Of a stretch of 38,449 bases of DNA, positions 7,958 to 16,144 are shown in pieces. The stretch comes from UPXZ01 sp047973025 (GTDB lineage: Bacteria; Bacteroidota; Bacteroidia; Bacteroidales; Paludibacteraceae): NCBI GenBank assembly GCA_047973025.1, contig JBKEBE010000026.1, positions 1 to 38,449 on the forward strand, read 5' to 3'. The position numbers were made by a program, and so were the translations under genes. The notes under the pieces were generated by a model. The model made no database searches, was not told the origin of the DNA, and worked only from the letters and a program-made list of their open reading frames with translations. How positions within the stretch are numbered: the first letter of the stretch is position 1; the number at the start of each line of letters is the position of its first letter.

Positions 7958-8734
7958 ATGAAGAAATTCATTCTTGATTTAACGGTAGTTGAGAATGTAC
8001 GATTGAATTACCAATACGTACTCATCAAGCTAACTCATCACGAAAAATTACCCGCTATATTGCCCGGTCAATTTGCGCAAATCCGTGTTGATGGGTCACC
8101 AGAGACATTTCTCAGGCGACCGATATCTATCAACTATATGGATACAGTTCGAAATGAACTTTGGCTACTGGTACAGGTAGTAGGTGCCGGTACGCGCAAA
8201 ATGGCTGAGATGAAGTCTGGCGATGTGATGAATTTGATTCTGCCTTTGGGCAATACATTTACGGTACCGGTCGATAAAAAAGCGCGAATCGCTTTAATTG
8301 GCGGTGGTGTCGGAGTGGCTCCACTCTTGATGTATGGTAAATGGTTATACAGAAATGGTTATGAGACTAATTTTATGATAGGTGCGCGTGCTAAAGTAGA
8401 TTTGTTACAGTTAGATTACTTTTCTAAATACGGTAAAGTTTACATAACTACTGAAGATGGCTCTTATGGTGAGCAAGGTTATGTTACTCAACATTCGGTT
8501 TTGGACGATGCTAATTTTGATTATATTTTTACATGTGGACCTACTCCCATGATGAAAGCCGTAGCTCGTTATGCGCAAGAAAAAGAGATATTTTGTGAAG
8601 CTTCTCTCGAAAATATGATGGGGTGTGGCATCGGTACCTGCTTATGTTGTGTTACCGATACTACTGAAGGAAATTTATGTGTATGTACAGACGGTCCGAT
8701 TTTTAATGTAACAAAACTGAAATGGCAGATTTAA
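7958..8734 (+). CDS. pyrK: Dihydroorotate dehydrogenase B, electron transfer subunit PyrK
   Basis: FAD and [2Fe-2S] protein that passes electrons from the PyrD FMN to NAD+ in the fourth step of pyrimidine synthesis. The 258-aa product has the ferredoxin reductase-like FAD motif (FLRRPISI, ~residues 48-55), the nucleotide-binding GGGVGVAPLLMYG (~113-125) and a C-terminal iron-sulfur cluster motif with Cys223, Cys228, Cys231 and Cys243 (CGIGTCLCC ... VCTDGPIF). The length is normal for PyrK. Its stop codon overlaps the pyrD start by 13 bp, which implies translational coupling and 1:1 synthesis of the two subunits. Confidence 0.95.
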   Translation: MKKFILDLTVVENVRLNYQYVLIKLTHHEKLPAILPGQFAQIRVDGSPETFLRRPISINYMDTVRNELWLLVQVVGAGTRKMAEMKSGDVMNLILPLGNTFTVPVDKKARIALIGGGVGVAPLLMYGKWLYRNGYETNFMIGARAKVDLLQLDYFSKYGKVYITTEDGSYGEQGYVTQHSVLDDANFDYIFTCGPTPMMKAVARYAQEKEIFCEASLENMMGCGIGTCLCCVTDTTEGNLCVCTDGPIFNVTKLKWQI

Positions 8735-9633
8735 CGACAAAATTAGGTCAGATACAATTGAAAAATCCGGTCATGACAGCTTCCGGGACTTTCGGCTATG
8801 GTACAGAGTTTTTGGACTTCATTGATTTGTCGCGAATAGGGGGGATGATTGTTAAAGGGACTACCCTTCGCGACCGGGAGGGAAATTCCTATCCGCGCAT
8901 GGCGGAAACACCTTCAGGGATGTTAAACGCTGTGGGACTGCAAAATAAAGGTACTCAATATTTTGTAAATTCCATATATCCTGCTATCAAAGATTACGAT
9001 ACAAATATATTTGTAAATGTTTCAGGTTCCACGGTCGAAGAGTATGTAAAAATTGCGGAAATAATCAATGAATTAGACCAAATTCCGGGTATAGAACTCA
9101 ATATTTCTTGTCCCAATGTCAAAGAAGGTGGAATGAGTTTTGGCGTTTCTTGTCCGGCTGCTGTACGGGTAGTTGATGCCGTGAGAAAGGTATATCACAA
9201 AGAGCTGATGGTAAAATTATCGCCAAATGTAACCGACATCACAGAAATAGCAAAAGGAGTAGAAGGTGCGGGAGCTGACAGTATTTCACTTATCAATACA
9301 CTTTTGGGAATGGCTATTGATGTAAAAAACCGTAAACCCGTACTTTCGACCATTACCGGCGGTTTATCCGGTCCGGCGGTGAAGCCTATTGCATTGCGCA
9401 TGGTGTGGCAGGTAGCTAATGCAGTAAAAGTGCCCATAGTCGGTTTGGGAGGCATTATGAACGCCACAGATGCCGTTGAATTCATGCTCGCGGGCGCGTC
9501 AGCCATACAAGTGGGAACAGCCAATTTTATCGACCCGCAGATTTCCGTTAAAATTGTAGATGGTATCAACCAATATTTAGACGATAACGGATTTAAATCC
9601 GCTACCGAAATTATTGGAGCGTTAATTTGCTGA
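8722..9633 (+). CDS. pyrD: Dihydroorotate dehydrogenase, class 1B catalytic subunit
   Basis: Oxidises dihydroorotate to orotate using FMN. The 303-aa protein begins MADLTTKLGQIQLKNPVMTA and shows the TIM-barrel motifs of class 1B: ASGTFGYG, NVSGST, ELNISCPNVKEGG with the catalytic Cys130 (class 1 and 1B use Cys, class 2 uses Ser), MVKLSPNVTDI, SLINTLLGM, GGLSGPAVKPIA, and the phosphate-binding VGLGGI plus AGASAIQVGTANF. It overlaps pyrK by 13 bp. The pairing with PyrK confirms an NAD-linked heterotetramer rather than a quinone-linked enzyme. Confidence 0.96.
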   Translation: MADLTTKLGQIQLKNPVMTASGTFGYGTEFLDFIDLSRIGGMIVKGTTLRDREGNSYPRMAETPSGMLNAVGLQNKGTQYFVNSIYPAIKDYDTNIFVNVSGSTVEEYVKIAEIINELDQIPGIELNISCPNVKEGGMSFGVSCPAAVRVVDAVRKVYHKELMVKLSPNVTDITEIAKGVEGAGADSISLINTLLGMAIDVKNRKPVLSTITGGLSGPAVKPIALRMVWQVANAVKVPIVGLGGIMNATDAVEFMLAGASAIQVGTANFIDPQISVKIVDGINQYLDDNGFKSATEIIGALIC

Positions 9634-9771
9634 TTTACTTTTCCACTTTGTACTCGCCTTTCCTTATTTTCTCTTATATTTGCTGAGAATTATTAACCCG
9701 ACACTAATATAACGTGATATTATTCTACACAAATAGCTGTTTATGAATACTTTGACACGTAAAAAATGTCG

Positions 9772-9794
9772 TTATTAACCCGCCTGGTTAATAA
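9772..9794. promoter_or_regulatory. Perfect 9-bp palindrome just upstream of the CapA-like gene
   Basis: TTATTAACC-CGCCT-GGTTAATAA forms a perfect dyad whose right edge is 6 bp before the ATG at 9801. It could be an operator, or a stem that hides the ribosome entry site. There is no T-run, so it is unlikely to be a terminator for pyrD. Confidence 0.5.
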
Positions 9795-9800
9795 GATTAA

Positions 9801-10937
9801 ATGTTCAAGGGAATGAAAAGTATCATTACAATATTTTTAACTTTCTTCCTTTTATCATCTTGTATATCTGATGAGACTAATAGAAAAAATCAAGAATCAG
9901 TATCACAAGATAATCAAACCGTTACGCTGATTTTTGGCGGCGATGTCATGCACCACATGCCGCAAATGACAGCGGCTTTTGATTCCGAAACCCAAACGTT
10001 AGATTATAGACCCGGTTTTCAATTTGTCAAACCTTACATTGAGTCTGCCGATTTGGCTATTTGTAATCTGGAAACTGTTTTTGCGGGAAAACCCTATTCC
10101 GGGTATCCGCAGTTTTCTTCGCCCGACGAACTACTATATGCCTTGAAAGATACCGGATTCGATATACTTCAATTAGCGAATAACCATATACTGGATAAAG
10201 GAAGTCGTGGTTTGGAACGAACCATTCAACTCATTCAAGAAAATGGAATCTATTCCATCGGTGCATATATCAACAAAGACCATCGGGATAAGTATTACCC
10301 GCCTATTTACACGGTCAAGGGTGTAAAAATAGCTTTTCTGAATTACACATACAGTACTAACGGATTGACCGTAAACAAACCGAACATTGTTAACCGATTA
10401 GATAGTGTGCAGATAATCAAGGACATACATTACTCAAGGGAAAGAGGAGCCGATATAATTGTAGCAATGGCACATTGGGGGCAGGAATACCGGTTGGAAT
10501 CGGATTCGACTCAATGCGGATGGACCGGTTTTTTGGTGCGAAACCAAGTGGATGTTATTATTGGAAGTCATCCCCATGTTGTTCAGAATGCAGAAATTAA
10601 GGTATTTGAAGAGAAAAAGATACCGATTTTTTATTCCGTAGGAAATTTAATTTCCAACCAGCGTAAACTACATCAAAACGGGGGAATATTTGCGAAAATA
10701 GAGATTAATCCCGAAAACAAACGGATTACAAACATTTCATACGTTCCGTTCTATGTGTACAAGGGGTATTTGCAAGGTAAAAACCAATATTACCTTATTC
10801 CAACAGCCGACTATTTGAGCAATTCATTAATTTTAGACTTACCTCCATCAAATAACTATGAATTGACGACCTTTCACTATGAAACAACTAATCGATTAAA
10901 TAATATTCCTGTAAATGAACATTTTACCGTAAATTGA
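9801..10937 (+). CDS. CapA-family lipoprotein (PGA_cap metallophosphatase-like)
   Basis: The 378-aa protein begins with a lipoprotein signal peptide (hydrophobic segment then LLSSC, lipid-modified Cys21), so it should be anchored in an envelope membrane. The remainder is the CapA/PGA_cap fold related to calcineurin-like phosphatases: FGGDVMHH near residue 48, DLAICNLET, LQLANNHILDKG, VAMAHWGQEY, DVIIGSHPHVVQ and FYSVGNLI. In Bacillus CapA takes part in poly-gamma-glutamate capsule synthesis, but most Bacteroidota homologs are of unknown role and no capB/capC neighbours are visible, so capsule synthesis should not be assumed. ATG 9813 (MKSIIT) is an alternative start. It stands alone between pyrD and the SQR-like gene. 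Confidence 0.88.
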   Translation: MFKGMKSIITIFLTFFLLSSCISDETNRKNQESVSQDNQTVTLIFGGDVMHHMPQMTAAFDSETQTLDYRPGFQFVKPYIESADLAICNLETVFAGKPYSGYPQFSSPDELLYALKDTGFDILQLANNHILDKGSRGLERTIQLIQENGIYSIGAYINKDHRDKYYPPIYTVKGVKIAFLNYTYSTNGLTVNKPNIVNRLDSVQIIKDIHYSRERGADIIVAMAHWGQEYRLESDSTQCGWTGFLVRNQVDVIIGSHPHVVQNAEIKVFEEKKIPIFYSVGNLISNQRKLHQNGGIFAKIEINPENKRITNISYVPFYVYKGYLQGKNQYYLIPTADYLSNSLILDLPPSNNYELTTFHYETTNRLNNIPVNEHFTVN

Positions 10938-10992
10938 AGAAGAAAGACTACAAAAAATAATTATTTTAGTATCACTAATCGAAATAAATTAA

Positions 10993-11043
10993 TATATTTG
11001 CCACACAAAGAACATACCCTGAAAGCACGCTAAAGGCATGTTC
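10993..11043 (+). promoter_or_regulatory. Candidate promoter and leader inverted repeat of the SQR-like gene
   Basis: TATATTTG at 10993-11000 matches TAnnTTTG exactly, and the -33 region is weak. Right at the expected transcription start lies an inverted repeat, GAACATACC (11010-11018) with GGCATGTTC (11035-11043), one mismatch in nine with a 16-nt loop. It could be an operator or a leader stem-loop. Confidence 0.45.
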
Positions 11044-11082
11044 ATAAATCGAATTTTCAATAAACAACTTTAAAATAGATTT

Positions 11083-12540
11083 ATGGCACGAGTCTTAATT
11101 TTAGGTGCCGGTATTTCCGGTCACACGGCGGCATTAGCCGCAAAACGTAAGTTGGGAAAGAATCACGAAGTAGTGGTCGTCAGCCCAAATACAAATTACC
11201 AGTGGGTTCCGTCCAATATCTGGGTGGGAGTGGGCAGAATGACAACAAAACAGGTAATTTTCCCCCTTGCACCCGTTTATAAAAAGCAAGGAATCATTTT
11301 CAAGCAGGCTAAAGCTGTTTCCATCCATCCTGACGGGGACACCACTAATCCAAAACAATACGTTCATATCCAATACGTTGTTGGAGAACAGAAGGATCAG
11401 TTAGAAAAAGTAGAATATGACTACCTAATCAACGCGACCGGACCAAAACTCAACTTTGCCGCTACGGAAGGACTTGGACCGGAGTTCAACAGCAATTCTG
11501 TATGTACCTATGATCATGCCGAAAAAACATGGGCAGACTTGCAAAAATGTTTTGCCAAAATGGAAAAAGGTGAAAAACAGCGTTTTGTCGTCGGCACAGG
11601 TAACGGAATGGCAACCTGCCAAGGAGCGGCATTTGAATACACGCTGAATATTGCTTTCGAGCTAAAACGTCGCAATCTGCTACATTTAGCCGAATTAGTT
11701 TGGATATCCAATGAATTTGAACTCGGCGACTTCGGAATGGGTGGTGCGTATGTAAAATCCGGTGGATACGTTACTCCAACCAAAATTTTTGCCGAATCTA
11801 TTTTCAAAGAATACGGCGTGAAATGGATTGTCGGATCAGCTGTGCAGAAAGTTGAACAAGGCTTATTGCACTATGAAAATCTGGAAGGAGAGAAACACAC
11901 GCTGGAATTTGATTTTGCCATGCTGATACCCGGATTTGCAGGTGTAGGATTGAAGGCTTTTGACACAAATGGAGAAGATATGACTGCCGCGCTCTTCGCG
12001 CCAAACGGATTTATGAAAGTAGATGCCGACTATACCCCAAAACCTTTTGAGCAATGGACGGCAAATGACTGGCCAACCACCTATCAAAATCCAACTTATG
12101 ATAATATATTTGCATGCGGAATAGCTTTCGCCCCACCACATACCATCTCAAAACCAATGACTTCCAAAAACGGAACCCCCATTACAGCTACCGCCCCGAG
12201 AACCGGAATGCCGTCGGGTGTGATGGGAAAAGTGGTGGCTCAAAATGTAGCCGATATTATTCTGACCGGCGACAAAACATTAAAACACCAAGCTTCCATG
12301 GCAGGAATGGGAGCCGCTTGCGTAATCTCTGCCGGATACGGCTTCACACGTGGCAAAGCAGCTACCATGACTGTATTCCCGATAGTGCAAGACTGGGAAA
12401 AATATCCGAAATGGGGTAGAAATCTTAGCTACACCGTCGGTGAGATGGGACGCGCCGGACACTGGTTCAAGTGGGCAATGCACTACATGTTTCTTTACAA
12501 AGCCAAAGCTCGTCCATTGTGGTGGATGATACCCGAATAA
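11083..12540 (+). CDS. Sulfide:quinone reductase-like FAD-dependent oxidoreductase
   Basis: The 485-aa protein begins with a dinucleotide-binding motif (RVLILGAGISGHTAALAA) and has the second FAD signature INATGPKLNF. Cysteines lie at 141, 156, 179, 345 and 413. Cys179 in TGNGMATCQGAAFEY and Cys413 in MGAACVISAG are placed like the redox-active cysteine pair of sulfide:quinone reductases, which oxidise sulfide to sulfur or polysulfide and reduce membrane quinone. NIFACGIAFAPP fits the usual flavin-contact loop. The C-terminus is rich in aromatic and basic residues (FKWAMHYMFLYKAKARPLWW), suiting monotopic membrane attachment. Followed after 32 bp by a 53-aa gene, then a terminator. NADH dehydrogenase or another disulfide reductase activity is possible. 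SQR is an inference from motifs. Confidence 0.8.
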   Translation: MARVLILGAGISGHTAALAAKRKLGKNHEVVVVSPNTNYQWVPSNIWVGVGRMTTKQVIFPLAPVYKKQGIIFKQAKAVSIHPDGDTTNPKQYVHIQYVVGEQKDQLEKVEYDYLINATGPKLNFAATEGLGPEFNSNSVCTYDHAEKTWADLQKCFAKMEKGEKQRFVVGTGNGMATCQGAAFEYTLNIAFELKRRNLLHLAELVWISNEFELGDFGMGGAYVKSGGYVTPTKIFAESIFKEYGVKWIVGSAVQKVEQGLLHYENLEGEKHTLEFDFAMLIPGFAGVGLKAFDTNGEDMTAALFAPNGFMKVDADYTPKPFEQWTANDWPTTYQNPTYDNIFACGIAFAPPHTISKPMTSKNGTPITATAPRTGMPSGVMGKVVAQNVADIILTGDKTLKHQASMAGMGAACVISAGYGFTRGKAATMTVFPIVQDWEKYPKWGRNLSYTVGEMGRAGHWFKWAMHYMFLYKAKARPLWWMIPE

Positions 12541-12572
12541 CTTTGATCAATTAAATCTAAAAATAAATAATC

Positions 12573-12734
12573 ATGTCTGACTTAAATAAAACTATCCCAT
12601 ACAGCGATGCAGCGTTTGCGACCGAACCAACGAAGTGGACTCAATTTCTACGAAACAGTTTTTTGTATCAAGTTTACCGTTTTATTGTTCTCGCGCTCAA
12701 GGTACTTCGTATTGTAGCAGGCGGTCATTCGTAG
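12573..12734 (+). CDS. 53-aa hydrophobic small protein, partner of the SQR-like gene
   Basis: Short ORF starting ATG 12573, 32 bp after the SQR-like stop, and ending TAG 12732-12734. The polar N-terminal half (MSDLNKTIPYSDAAF then EPTKWTQFL) is followed by an amphipathic or hydrophobic helix (SFLYQVYRFIVLALKVLRIV) and a GGHS tail. A strong terminator follows directly, so it shares a transcript with the flavoprotein. The membrane-associated character and linkage suggest a small accessory or anchoring subunit. I do not recognise the family with certainty, and this function is inferred only from context. Confidence 0.72.
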   Translation: MSDLNKTIPYSDAAFATEPTKWTQFLRNSFLYQVYRFIVLALKVLRIVAGGHS

Positions 12735-12766
12735 AAAATACAGAATATCAAACGATTTGACGTTTC

Positions 12767-12809
12767 AAAAACACAAATTATGTGATTTGCACATGATTTG
12801 TGTTTTTTT
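12767..12809 (+). terminator. Intrinsic terminator of the SQR-like operon
   Basis: AAAAACACAAAT (12767-12778) pairs perfectly with ATTTGTGTTTTT (12796-12807), with a further inner stem ATGTG/CACAT, and is followed by Ts. It lies 32 bp after the small gene. Confidence 0.9.
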
Positions 12810-12841
12810 GTAACTTTGTTTAATACTATTTCTCCAAAAAA

Positions 12842-13534
12842 ATGACAACAGAAAATATTCTTCTCGAATTAAAATCACTTTCCAACGCAACTCATCTTGC
12901 CGGAATGAGCCGATATGGGATTGACAACAGCAAAGCATATGGTGTAAAAACCCCCGATATTCGAAAATTGGCAAAAAAATTGGGCAGAAATCACAAACTC
13001 GCCTTAGAACTTTGGAAAACAGATGTCCATGAAGCCAGAATGCTGGCAGCTATGCTATTAGATACAAAACTGCTAACAAACAAGGAGTTTGACGCGCTTG
13101 TATCCGATTTTGATAGTTGGGATATGTGCGACTGCACGTGTAGCGTACTTCATCAATCGCCATTCGCGGTTAATAAAATTACGGAATACGCTGATAATCA
13201 AAATGAATTTGTCAAAAGAACAGCCTTTGTACTGATGTGTACTTTTGCCGTACACCATAAGGACGAAAGGGATGATTTTTTCTATCCATTTCTTGAAATT
13301 ATCGAGCGAGAAGCGTGGGACGAACGAAATTTTGTCAAAAAAGCCGTCAATTGGGCATTGCGTCAAATCGGAAAAAGAAACAACCACCTGCGGATTAAAG
13401 CCATTGAAACGGCAAAAAAAATTAAACTTCAAAATACACCTTCTGCTCGTTGGATAGCCAATGACGCACTGAGAGAATTAAACGACACAAAGATTGTGCA
13501 AAGATTGGTGGAGAAGGATATTAAAAGTTCATAA
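12842..13534 (+). CDS. DNA alkylation repair protein, AlkD-like
   Basis: The 230-aa all-helical HEAT-repeat-type protein matches the AlkC/AlkD DNA alkylation repair family, which removes N3- and N7-alkylated purines without base flipping. Seen motifs: LAGMSRYGIDNSKAYGVKTPDIRKLAKKLG near the N-terminus, FDSWDMCDC with Trp93 and Asp97 (the AlkD Trp-x3-Asp pattern), EFVKRTAFVLM with Arg126 (candidate for the third active-site residue), and the typical VKKAVNWALRQIGKRN. The length agrees with AlkD (~230 aa). Its 3' end overlaps the convergent HsdR-N gene by 14 bp. No ada or other alkylation-response gene is nearby. Confidence 0.9.
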   Translation: MTTENILLELKSLSNATHLAGMSRYGIDNSKAYGVKTPDIRKLAKKLGRNHKLALELWKTDVHEARMLAAMLLDTKLLTNKEFDALVSDFDSWDMCDCTCSVLHQSPFAVNKITEYADNQNEFVKRTAFVLMCTFAVHHKDERDDFFYPFLEIIEREAWDERNFVKKAVNWALRQIGKRNNHLRIKAIETAKKIKLQNTPSARWIANDALRELNDTKIVQRLVEKDIKSS

Positions 13535-13979
13535 GAGACTGATAATCCGGTATTCCATCTAAAAAATCATACGTTGTGTTTTCCGAATTAACTTTATAAC
13601 AATAATGATTCAGTCCGTTACTTACCATAAAAAACTCAACGTTCAATTTAGTGTTATAAACGGCAACTTGATCAAAAACAGCCTGTGTGATTGGAACATC
13701 AGGCGCTTTCAGCTCAATTAACAGTTTAGGAATCCCTTGTAAATCAAATAATACCGCGTCACATCGTTTTGTCATCCCATTCAGTTCCAACTGTTTTTCT
13801 ACCACTATCAATCCGGACGGATACCCTTTTACTTCGGTTAAAAAACGAAGGAAATGTTGACGCACCCATTCTTCGGGAGTTACTTTTACATATCTCCGGC
13901 GAAAGGTATCCAATATGAAATAGCCTTTTTCGGTCTGTTTGATTCGAAATTGATAAGTCGGTAAATTGAGTTGCCACAT
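13521..13979 (-). CDS. HsdR N-terminal-like (PD-(D/E)xK) protein, stand-alone
   Basis: The 152-aa protein has the type I restriction enzyme R subunit N-terminal fold (HSDR_N_2). It shows the nuclease core: Asp in KRCDAVLFD, then LLIELKAP giving the ExK, with TQAVFDQVAVYN afterwards. No helicase domain follows and no hsdM/hsdS genes are near, so it is not a restriction system. Stand-alone proteins of this type are common in Bacteroidota next to holA, and the same arrangement is seen here (divergent from amn-holA). Its cellular role is unknown to me; a DNA repair or replication nuclease is a reasonable guess. It overlaps the AlkD-like gene tail to tail by 14 bp. Confidence 0.85.
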   Translation of the reverse strand: MWQLNLPTYQFRIKQTEKGYFILDTFRRRYVKVTPEEWVRQHFLRFLTEVKGYPSGLIVVEKQLELNGMTKRCDAVLFDLQGIPKLLIELKAPDVPITQAVFDQVAVYNTKLNVEFFMVSNGLNHYCYKVNSENTTYDFLDGIPDYQSLMNF

Positions 13980-13994
13980 TTTTTTGTATTTTTG
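13965..13994 (+). promoter_or_regulatory. Candidate promoter for amn-holA
   Basis: ATTG at 13965-13968 and TATTTTTG at 13987-13994 (exact TAnnTTTG) are separated by 18 bp. The element overlaps the 5' end of the divergent HsdR-N gene. The leader to the amn ATG would be about 110 nt. Confidence 0.45.
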
Positions 13995-14110
13995 TAGAAA
14001 GAAACGGTTGAGAGATTACCGTTGTTTTGAAAGAACGAAATTAATAAAAAATATCATTAGTTACTACATTCCACAGGAGAAGTATTACCTAATTTCAGAA
14101 TCCATTCATC

Positions 14111-14884
14111 ATGAAAACCAAAGAAGAAATCGTAAAAAACTGGTTACCCAGGTACACCAAGAGACCGCTGGAAGATTTTACCGACTATATTCTGCTAACC
14201 AATTTTTCAAATTATGTAGAAATGTTTGCCGAATGGTTTGATGTGCCTGTGCTCGGGCGTGATGGCAACATGATTAACGCTTCGGCAAACGGCATTACGA
14301 TCATCAATTTTGGTATGGGCAGCCCGAACGCGGCAATCATTATGGATATTCTTTCCGCCATTCATCCGCACGCGGTACTTTTTCTCGGCAAATGTGGCGG
14401 ACTACGTGAAAAGAATCAAGTCGGAGATTATATTCTACCCAGTGCCGCTATTCGTGGCGAAGGTACGTCCAACGATTATTTCCCACCTGAAATTCCGGCA
14501 CTTCCCGCTTTCAGCCTGCAACGTTCTGTATCTTCCAATATCCGAGATTTTGGTAAAGATTACTGGACAGGAACAGTCTATACCACCAATCGTCGCGTAT
14601 GGGAACATGACGAAAAATTCAAAGAATACTTGCGAACTACGCGCGCCATGGCAGTAGATATGGAGACGGCAACGCTCTTCTCTGCCGGTTTTTACAACGG
14701 TATTCCTACCGGTGCATTGTTGCTAATCTCCGATATGCCACTTATGCCGGAAGGCATAAAAACCGACGAGAGCGACAAAAAAGTTACGGCTAACTATGTG
14801 GAAGAACATCTGCGTATCGGGGTGAAATCATTATCATCCTTGCTTAATAATAGCCGTACAATCAAACACTTACGTTTCGAGTAG
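14111..14884 (+). CDS. amn: AMP nucleosidase, short form
   Basis: Hydrolyses AMP to adenine and ribose 5-phosphate, lowering the adenylate pool. The 257-aa protein corresponds to the nucleoside phosphorylase-like catalytic domain: INFGMGSPNAAIIMDIL, LFLGKCGGL, AAIRGEGTSNDYFPPEIPAL, the substrate-contacting AVDMETATLFSAGF and LLISDMPLMPEG. It is about half the length of the E. coli enzyme, lacking its N-terminal regulatory domain, as is usual in Bacteroidota. holA follows 6 bp later in the same direction, so they are probably co-transcribed. Confidence 0.92.
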   Translation: MKTKEEIVKNWLPRYTKRPLEDFTDYILLTNFSNYVEMFAEWFDVPVLGRDGNMINASANGITIINFGMGSPNAAIIMDILSAIHPHAVLFLGKCGGLREKNQVGDYILPSAAIRGEGTSNDYFPPEIPALPAFSLQRSVSSNIRDFGKDYWTGTVYTTNRRVWEHDEKFKEYLRTTRAMAVDMETATLFSAGFYNGIPTGALLLISDMPLMPEGIKTDESDKKVTANYVEEHLRIGVKSLSSLLNNSRTIKHLRFE

Positions 14885-14890
14885 CGAATA

Positions 14891-15910
14891 ATGGCAAAAC
14901 AATCCGGTAAAACCTACGAACAGATTATGGCAGATCTGCGCCGCAAGACGTATAGCCCTGTTTATTTTCTGATGGGAGATGAGCCCTATTATATCGACAA
15001 AATCTCTGATTTTATTGAAAATAATATTTTGGAAGAATCAGAAGTTGATTTTAACCTATCAGTTTTGTATGGGAGAGACGTTACGATAGACACGGTGGTA
15101 AATGCGGCAAAACGCTATCCGATGATGGCTGAATATCAGGTCGTTCTGGTAAAAGAAGCCCAACAGATTAAAGATTGGGATGCCCTGAGTTACTATCTAA
15201 CCAAACCCTTGTCTTCTACCATTCTGTGTTTCTGCTACAAATACGGAAAGCCCGATGGTCGGAAAAAATGGACACAGGAATTAAACAAACAGGCCGTCGT
15301 ATTCGAATCCAAAAAACTCTATGAAAATCAGGTTGGAGCGTGGATTTCAAGTTACCTTACCGAAAATCAGACTCGAATAACCGAAAAAGCTGAAGTAATG
15401 TTGACTGAATTTTTGGGAACCGACTTATCCAAAATAGCCAATGAATTAGATAAATTACTGATAACCATGCCTTCGGATAAGAAGCAGATTACGCCGGAGT
15501 TGATCGAAAAAAATATCGGTATCAGTAAAGACTTCAATGTTTTTGAATTGCAGGACGCGCTTATTCGGCGTGATGTGTTGAAAGCCAACCGGATTATTCG
15601 CTATTTTGGTGACAACAAGAAAGCCAATCCCATTCAAATGGTTTTGAATCAACTGTTTAATTTTTTCAGTAATCTGATGCTCTATTACTACATGCCGGAT
15701 AAAAGTTCTGCCACGGTAGCTTCCGAATTGAAGATAAATCCCTATTTTACCAAAGATTATGCAAACGCAGCGCGCTCTTTTGACGCGTGGAAGACGATGC
15801 GTACTATCAGTTGGATACGCGAAACCGATGCTCGCAGTAAAGGAATTGACGACACCGGGACCGATGTTTCCGATTTACTAAAAGAATTGGTTTTTAAGAT
15901 ATTGCATTGA
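14891..15910 (+). CDS. holA: DNA polymerase III delta subunit
   Basis: Clamp-loader subunit that opens the sliding clamp. The 339-aa protein has the HolA N-terminal pattern YSPVYFLMGDEPYYIDKI, in which the P-loop is degenerate as expected for delta. It continues with PMMAEYQVVLVKEAQQIKDW, a middle domain with FLGTDLSKIANELDKL (typical of delta) and a helical C-terminal collar region ending with DLLKELVFKIL. Length is normal (~340 aa). It lies 6 bp after amn. No clear terminator follows; the next 279 bp before maeB hold only AT-rich DNA and the maeB promoter. Confidence 0.92.
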   Translation: MAKQSGKTYEQIMADLRRKTYSPVYFLMGDEPYYIDKISDFIENNILEESEVDFNLSVLYGRDVTIDTVVNAAKRYPMMAEYQVVLVKEAQQIKDWDALSYYLTKPLSSTILCFCYKYGKPDGRKKWTQELNKQAVVFESKKLYENQVGAWISSYLTENQTRITEKAEVMLTEFLGTDLSKIANELDKLLITMPSDKKQITPELIEKNIGISKDFNVFELQDALIRRDVLKANRIIRYFGDNKKANPIQMVLNQLFNFFSNLMLYYYMPDKSSATVASELKINPYFTKDYANAARSFDAWKTMRTISWIRETDARSKGIDDTGTDVSDLLKELVFKILH

Positions 15911-16136
15911 AAGGTTAGATACAACGTCAACTTACTCTATTTTACCATATTGAGAAGCTCTCACGCTCAATCAACCGATTCACTAATCTGCTTTTTAAAA
16001 AATCTCTTTAATAAAACCACACAAATCACTATCATTCAGACCCAAGCAAATAATTTTGAAATCTCTATCAAACAGAAATGAAATAAATTTAGAGAGTTTA
16101 CCAAGTCGTTTCAGTAACAAAATGAAATATTTTTTT

Positions 16137-16144
16137 TAATTTTG
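16137..16144 (+). promoter_or_regulatory. Candidate -7 element for maeB
   Basis: TAATTTTG is an exact TAnnTTTG match 46 bp before the maeB ATG. The -33 region has only TTTC at 16109-16112, 24 bp away, so activation by a regulator or a weak promoter is possible. Confidence 0.4.

Noticed and set aside
9801..10937. Capsule (poly-gamma-glutamate) biosynthesis locus
   Set aside because: Only a CapA-fold lipoprotein is present; no CapB/CapC ligase or membrane partner.
13521..13979. Type I restriction-modification system
   Set aside because: Only an HsdR-N-like domain is present, with no helicase, methylase or specificity subunit nearby.
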